Shown piece by piece: positions 59,594-64,000 of a stretch of 64,000 bases of DNA. The DNA comes from Blasia pusilla. Lineage: Eukaryota > Marchantiophyta > Marchantiopsida > Blasiales. The stretch is from positions 29,078,001 through 29,142,000 of the forward strand of contig CM114272.1 in assembly GCA_050084515.1 (NCBI GenBank), given 5' to 3'. The notes beneath the pieces were generated by a model that saw only the letters and a program-made list of their open reading frames with translations, had not been told where the DNA came from and searched no databases. Numbering within the stretch: position 1 is the stretch's first letter; every line of letters starts with the position of its first letter. Both the position numbers and the translations under genes were made by a program.

Positions 59594-60249
59594 TGTAAAT
59601 CAAGATCCAATCTCTCTCAATGTCAAACCAAACCCACTCTCTTAATGAGAGGCTTGGGTTACACACACAAGGCAACCAAGACCATAGCTTCGCCGCCTCA
59701 TGCCAAGAGGTTCAACAAAGAGAGAATGAGCTCTCAAGCTCTCTCTCCTTGAGGTATATCGTGAGTCCATTGAGAGTCTACTTTGTGCAACTCCATTGCA
59801 AGTAAACAAAGGTTTTAAGAGTTACTATTGAGTTTTGAGTCTGTGCACAGGTTTTATCATTGTAAGTCCTAACACTCACAAACAAGTCATAATAGAATCA
59901 TAATAGAGCCAGAGTTTGTAGCTTGTAGGACTCCCATTTAGCCCTCCCCTCCCCCAAGCTCTCTCCATGGTAACCTATGCTCACAAGTCACCTCCTTGGC
60001 TCTTGACCTCATCCAGGAGGTCAATGGCCACTTACCAAAAATAGAAAGTTGGCGATATACTCAAAATGGCACTTACCTAAAATAGTAAGTTCCTCAATAT
60101 GGCTCCAAATGAGCCGAAACGAAAAGGAAACCTGCTCTCTCAGGTTTCTCGGCGCCTCAACATGTCATTCTAGACCTCTTGAGCCTATCCTCCACTACTC
60201 GCGAAGGCGCTCTACTAGATCTCACCGATCTATCCTAAAAGACGTGACA
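59594..60249 (-). repeat. Gypsy-2 high-coordinate LTR (segment B only)
   Basis: Matches segment B of the low-coordinate LTR: from taaatcaagatccaatc through ccctcccctcccccaagctctctccatg and atggctccaaatgagccgaaacga to gacgtgaca. It has about 190 extra bp at 59,756-59,944 and lacks segment A at either end. On the minus strand it starts TGTCACG and ends TTTACA. Confidence 0.88.
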
Positions 60250-61435
60250 TAGTTGGCATGGCAAGAACATTTTTGGAGATATTCATCTTAAATTTTTGCA
60301 AATGAGAGAACTTGAATAAAACTTTGACAAGATAATATTGCTCTTTATCCGTTTCTATGATGAATTGTTTCTTTACTTCATTCCTTACATCCTTCATGCA
60401 ATCTTATAAGGCTTCTATTGCACCAAAAACATAAAAATTACTTGGATGAATTGTAATTGTTATAATGCTTTGAAAAAATAGTAAGATCTTCTCACGTGAA
60501 TTATTTATTGAATTATCAACTTTGATTGTTGAGGATTCAAAGTCTTATTCGCAAAGACCTCAAATTTAACTCTTTTTTTTTTTGTCCAACTTGGCAAGGT
60601 GGAAAATCTACTTCTATTGAGATTATTACTCAAATAATTTTATTCAATGTGATGGCTTTCACATGTGCTTTTTGGAAATGTATTTATAACAAGCGTATTC
60701 ATATATTCCATAACGTTATTTTTGGAATATCTACCTCCTAATAAGATTATTCGTCCTCCATCTGTCCTTTATTGGCCAAGGCTAAGGCTCCTTCTAGTGT
60801 TTTCCCTTTGGCTATTAGAGAGGTTTATATTTCTTGGTTAGTCGATCCTTTTGTTTCCTATTTTTCCCACTTTAGCCCTACATATTTCCTCATCAATTAA
60901 TGTGGAGTGGCCATCCTTTGTGGTTGTGAGATAGTGGCTCATAGGATACACTACAATCTTGATATTCATGTAGAGTGGGTAGCAATTCAAGTCAACGTGG
61001 CTAACGCATTCAATTCAATTCAATTTCTTATGAAGCCACCTTCGAGGAGTTACGCTCTCAGAGAGGATAACTTGTGAGTCTCATTCTGTTTATCCTTCTA
61101 TGTCTATGATAGGCCTATTATCTATTGTCACTGTGCTACTTCCAAAGTATTTAGTATTTTAGAATAAGCATATGGCACACGTTAAGGTAATCCTATGGGT
61201 AGCCCACTCTTTGCCATTCCATATTTTCATGCACTTTGAGCATCAGCCCAAGCATTTCCATTTTGTCTCTTTCTTTATATTGCTAATAATAGCCACATTA
61301 TAGGTCTTTCTTTTGAAGTGGTTCTGACTTATATATCTATTTTTTGAAGCAATTTTCTATCTTAAACCTTAAAGTCTAGCCTAGTAAGAATTGAGCATAT
61401 GCTCCTTCATGCCTTCCCTCAACATTCATCCTAAC
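60250..61435. other. AT-rich DNA, no gene seen
   Basis: Flank of Gypsy-2. The open frame at 60,526-60,741 shows no motif. Nothing else recognised. Confidence 0.3.
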
Positions 61436-61439
61436 TACT

Positions 61440-61770
61440 CTTGATTTTATTATCTACATCAAAGGGATTTGAGTTCTTGGAAGAGGCCCAATTGGCTTCA
61501 TTGACTATGTTTCCAAGTTTTTGGATGAGGCCCTTTTGAAAGATGTAGAATGATGTCATTTGTTTCCTCATCCGAGTCCTCATCCAAGAGATCCCCAAGT
61601 GGCTTACAGGATTCTCCCCCAATATTTTCTACAACATCCCTCCTACCTTCTTCACACTTGTCGAAGAGTTGATCTTGTTATGTCTCAAGGCGGCTTTTGT
61701 CTACTTGGCAATGAGGTGGTTGAGGATCTCACACGTTCTGACTTGGTATGTCGGGCTTGATATACTGAAT
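61440..61770 (-). repeat. Unrecognised dispersed repeat, copy 2 (inverted)
   Basis: Reverse complement matches 10,790-11,140. In this copy the minus-strand phrase can be read without stops for about 45 codons: EEGRRDVVENIGGES, KPLGDLLDEDSDEE and LSKGPHPKTWK. This strengthens the idea of a former coding region. Family unknown. Confidence 0.65.
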
Positions 61771-62381
61771 TTTCTACGGACGATGAAGAATCAAAGATTT
61801 AAGTTATGCGATGAAATTTTCAACCGATGGATTTATTGCTTATGTAGTGGAAGTATTTGATCACTTCCATGTATCTTTTGATACTTTCTTGAAAACATGC
61901 GCTCACCACTTCCTCGAGAATCATCACCTTATCCATTCCAATAGTCTCTCTCCCCATAGTCGCTACTTTTTTTCGACAATGAATATCACTTTCTTTACGA
62001 CGTGCACAAGCATTGGTGTTCGTATATCGAGCCGAAGTGGTTGGGGCCCATTCTTATCTTACAATCCAATAGTACTCTAGTTGAAATTTTTCTGGGGTTA
62101 TCATGTAATCATCCTAGTTAATTTATCACCCTTTTTTCATTCCTTTTTATATTTTTTACTCTTCCCAAAGACAAGACAAAGAAAGACACTAACTTTAGAC
62201 GTTGATGCCTTTTTTTTGTCTATTTTAGAATTTATTTTTACAATCTGGCATTGGTGAGTACTAGTCGATACAGTTCGGAAGGTAGAATACAAGAGAATAT
62301 GACCCAAAAAGGTTATTGGCCCAAAAGACACATGTCATCGAGAGGTGTGGCACCCTATAAGGGCACTCTCCAATAATTTAT

Positions 62382-62548
62382 ACTAGTGGGCAACCCGTGC
62401 CCTGCACAGGAGTGAAGGGACTGATCATTTTGCACACAAAATCTTTTTTTACTGCCCGTAGAGTTTTCTGCAAACATTTTCTTGTTGCCCAGTTGCCACA
62501 TGTCAAACAAAGAGGTGTTCGAAAATCAAGAAGGCTCTCTCCAATAAT
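62382..62548 (-). mobile_element. Helitron-like 3' ends on the minus strand
   Basis: On the minus strand the end reads hairpin GTGC-AGG-GCAC (62,396-62,406), then CACTAG (ending 62,382), then T. This is the Helitron CTRR|T arrangement and resembles the end at 40,695. A second candidate end, CCGTCTAA|T, with a decayed hairpin, lies at about 62,543-62,566. Both abut the phrase ataaattattattggagag. The 5' end of either element is not determined, so the interval marks only the terminal region. Confidence 0.5.
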
Positions 62549-62779
62549 AATATAAATTAGACGGTGCACGTGTTCCGCATGGGTGAAAACACTGAAAAAC
62601 ATCGGAATTCGAAACACACTGAAAAACATTCCAAATGTAACCCGCCACAAACATTCTTCATTTGCAAACATCTCTCTTCTTGACACGGGGACACATCCCT
62701 CCACGGACTAGTTCTTGAAAGAATAACATATTGGATATATTATTATGGATTATAATATTAATATATCCTTCGGTTTCTT

Positions 62780-63233
62780 TCCTTCGTTCGCGACTGCGCA
62801 GATCTAAGAGAGAGTTCTGCTTGGCTGCGCTGCGAGGGAGATCAGGAGTAGGAGTAGCTGCTGTTGGTGGCGAGCGATCATCGTAATCCAATAGACGCAG
62901 CGATTGACGGGACGGGAGTAGGTCTAGCGATGGCAGATGTTGCTTTTGATTTTGGTGGTGTGAGGGCCGGGAGAAGCGACTTTGCTCTTCTGTGTGCGGG
63001 TAGTCGGGGCGGCATCGCGCTGTGCCCCGCTGAGCGAAGGGCGGATGCCGTGCTCTTCGATCGTAGGCAGCATCCCGCCGGTGGTCTGAGAACTCGCCGA
63101 TGCGATTCATTCACTGGAATTCTGTCAAGTGTAGATCACTCCCATAGATTGCTAGAAAGCAGCAGGCTTGGAAGAGTTTTTAAATTCCTCGACTGTCCGG
63201 TGCTGTCGCAGCCACCGCAACAAGGATGTCAAC
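62780..63233 (+). promoter_or_regulatory. GC-rich upstream region of the NDUFA9-like gene
   Basis: GC-rich, with overlapping frames on both strands (for example 62,864-63,322 plus and 62,658-63,110 minus) that show no family signature. It directly precedes the proposed start codon at 63,234 and most likely holds promoter and 5' UTR. A TATA-rich stretch (atattattatggattataatattaatatat) lies at about 62,737-62,767. Confidence 0.45.
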
Positions 63234-64000
63234 ATGATCGCCAAGCGCTACCTGCCCAGGGCACTGTTAACTGCGGAGTCCTTCATTTATCCTCACCGAC
63301 TGCTGAGCTGCTCAGATGGTAGATTTTCCGTCTCCGTACGCACATCGGTTGCTTTAGTGGTTCAGTGGTTCAGTCCATCGATTGTAGGACTAGGGAGATA
63401 AGGGAAACTCGTAGCACATGAACCTTGTTGAGATTTGGTAGAATTGGAATGTCCGTCTCTAAGAACATGCACGATACAGGTTCAAGTTAGAAATTAGGAT
63501 TTGAACTTGTTACGAGTTTGTTGGAGGTGCAAGCCTAATGAAATTGTTTCGCTTGGGTATCTCGACATCTCAATTGGGCGGGGAAGATTTTCTTCAACTC
63601 TTGCTGCTCCAGGCAAGAAGGGCACTGGAGGCAGATCTTCTGTCAGGTGATTCTTCTCAAATTCAGGAATCGCTGCAATGCATGAACTGGTGCGATGCGT
63701 AATGGTGGTTTTGGAACACAAGCCAATATTGGTGATTGGACCCTCCAATTTTTCACTGTTTCTTTGCAATTTCAAGGTTTTCTTTGAAATCCACATGAAT
63801 TTATATATAGGGTATTTGATTTGCTGTCTGAAGAAATTTATTCCGTTGTTCTCGAGGTTCAGTACTATGTATGAAAATTGGAGCAAATCGTGCAGCCTGA
63901 AGTGGGTTTTGGGACTCTGTACAGCGGTTATGTGGCAACTGTCTTTGGGGCGACGGGATTTTTGGGACGCTATGTTGTTCAGCAGCTTGGTAAAAGCCTC
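63234..64000 (+). CDS. NDUFA9: NADH dehydrogenase (complex I) 39-kDa subunit, 5' part
   Basis: Accessory subunit of mitochondrial complex I with an atypical short-chain-dehydrogenase fold that binds NADPH. Exon 1 starts at ATG 63,234 with MIAKRYLPRALLTAESFIYP, an Arg/Leu/Ser-rich presequence typical of mitochondrial targeting, and probably ends at 63,318 (donor gtagat). Exon 2 ends at 63,646 and encodes GRFSSTLAAPGKKGTGGRSS. Its start is uncertain; an acceptor at 63,516 gives a consistent phase. Exon 3 begins at 63,925, completes a Ser codon, and reads GYVATVFGATGFLGRYVVQQ to the window end. GATGFLG is the GxxGxxG nucleotide-binding turn. This matches the N-terminal order of plant NDUFA9 (KGTGGRSS, then ATVFGATGFLGRY). 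The rest lies outside. No lesion is seen. Confidence 0.92.

Larger units (their letters stand above)
49055..60249 (-). mobile_element. Gypsy-2: Ty3/gypsy element carrying a DNA methyltransferase
   Basis: A minus-strand element. Its repeated terminal segment B occurs at 59,594-60,249 and at 49,182-50,750 (the latter split by a solo LTR). A second segment A occurs at 49,055-49,180 and 50,754-50,881. Internal coding runs from about 57,870 down to 51,620: gag with CCHC-like knuckles, aspartic protease, C5-methyltransferase, reverse transcriptase, RNase H, integrase. A polypurine tract (AGGGGGGTGAT on the minus strand, 50,882-50,893) precedes A. The bases TAGT flank both outer ends (49,051-49,054 and 60,250-60,253). 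No chromodomain is seen after the integrase. The copy is full of stops and frameshifts and is inactive. Confidence 0.85.

Noticed and set aside
62658-63322. 150-codon frames on both strands upstream of the NDUFA9-like gene
   Set aside because: They overlap each other and the start exon, show no family pattern, and fit GC-rich 5' flank.

Overview
This window is nuclear DNA of a green plant (streptophyte). Three host genes are recognisable by their conserved protein segments and GT-AG introns. The first is the 3' part of a bifunctional thiamine gene (HMP-phosphate kinase fused to thiamine-phosphate synthase, TH1-like) at 1-2005. The second is a complete CASP-like four-helix membrane protein gene at 41,640-43,086. 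The third is the 5' part of the mitochondrial complex I 39-kDa subunit gene (NDUFA9-like), entering at about 63,234 and running off the end. The TH1-type fusion and the CASP-like family point to a land plant or close algal relative. The genes and their flanks are GC-richer than the AT-rich DNA between them. I cannot name the species.

Almost everything else is decayed transposable elements. From left to right: a very diverged LTR of the Gypsy-1 family (about 5.2-5.7 kb); a heavily mutated Ty1/copia element (6.8-9.35 kb); an unrecognised dispersed repeat (10.8-11.1 kb, with an inverted partner at 61.4-61.8 kb); a GC-rich island (11.5-12.4 kb); a short Helitron-like repeat (14.06 kb); two LINE fragments (15.4-16.7 and 20.1-20.4 kb); a large CACTA (En/Spm) element with a TNP2-type transposase relic and a nearly intact TNPA/Transposase_24-type gene, ending in subterminal repeats and a TIR at 32,862; a Ty3/gypsy chromovirus (Gypsy-1, 33,021-39,934) with both LTRs and a CATTC target duplication; a small Helitron-like element and a perfect hairpin; the CASP-like gene; another Helitron-like copy (48.55 kb); and a second Gypsy element on the minus strand (about 49.06-60.25 kb).

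The second Gypsy element is the highlight. Between its aspartic protease and its reverse transcriptase lies a C5-cytosine DNA methyltransferase domain with motif I, the PC catalytic motif, an EN motif, a DNMT3-like motif VIII and a C-terminal GQAMDLN block, in canonical order. The copy is broken by stop codons and two frameshifts, most stops being explicable as C-to-T changes. Methyltransferase capture by retrotransposons has been described in charophyte algae and dinoflagellates. This copy would extend that to this genome, and its position between protease and RT is clear. Its low-coordinate LTR is split by a solo LTR of the Gypsy-1 family flanked by a 5-bp target duplication (ATACC), which orders the insertions in time. 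The terminal repeats have an unusual B-internal-A-B-A arrangement.
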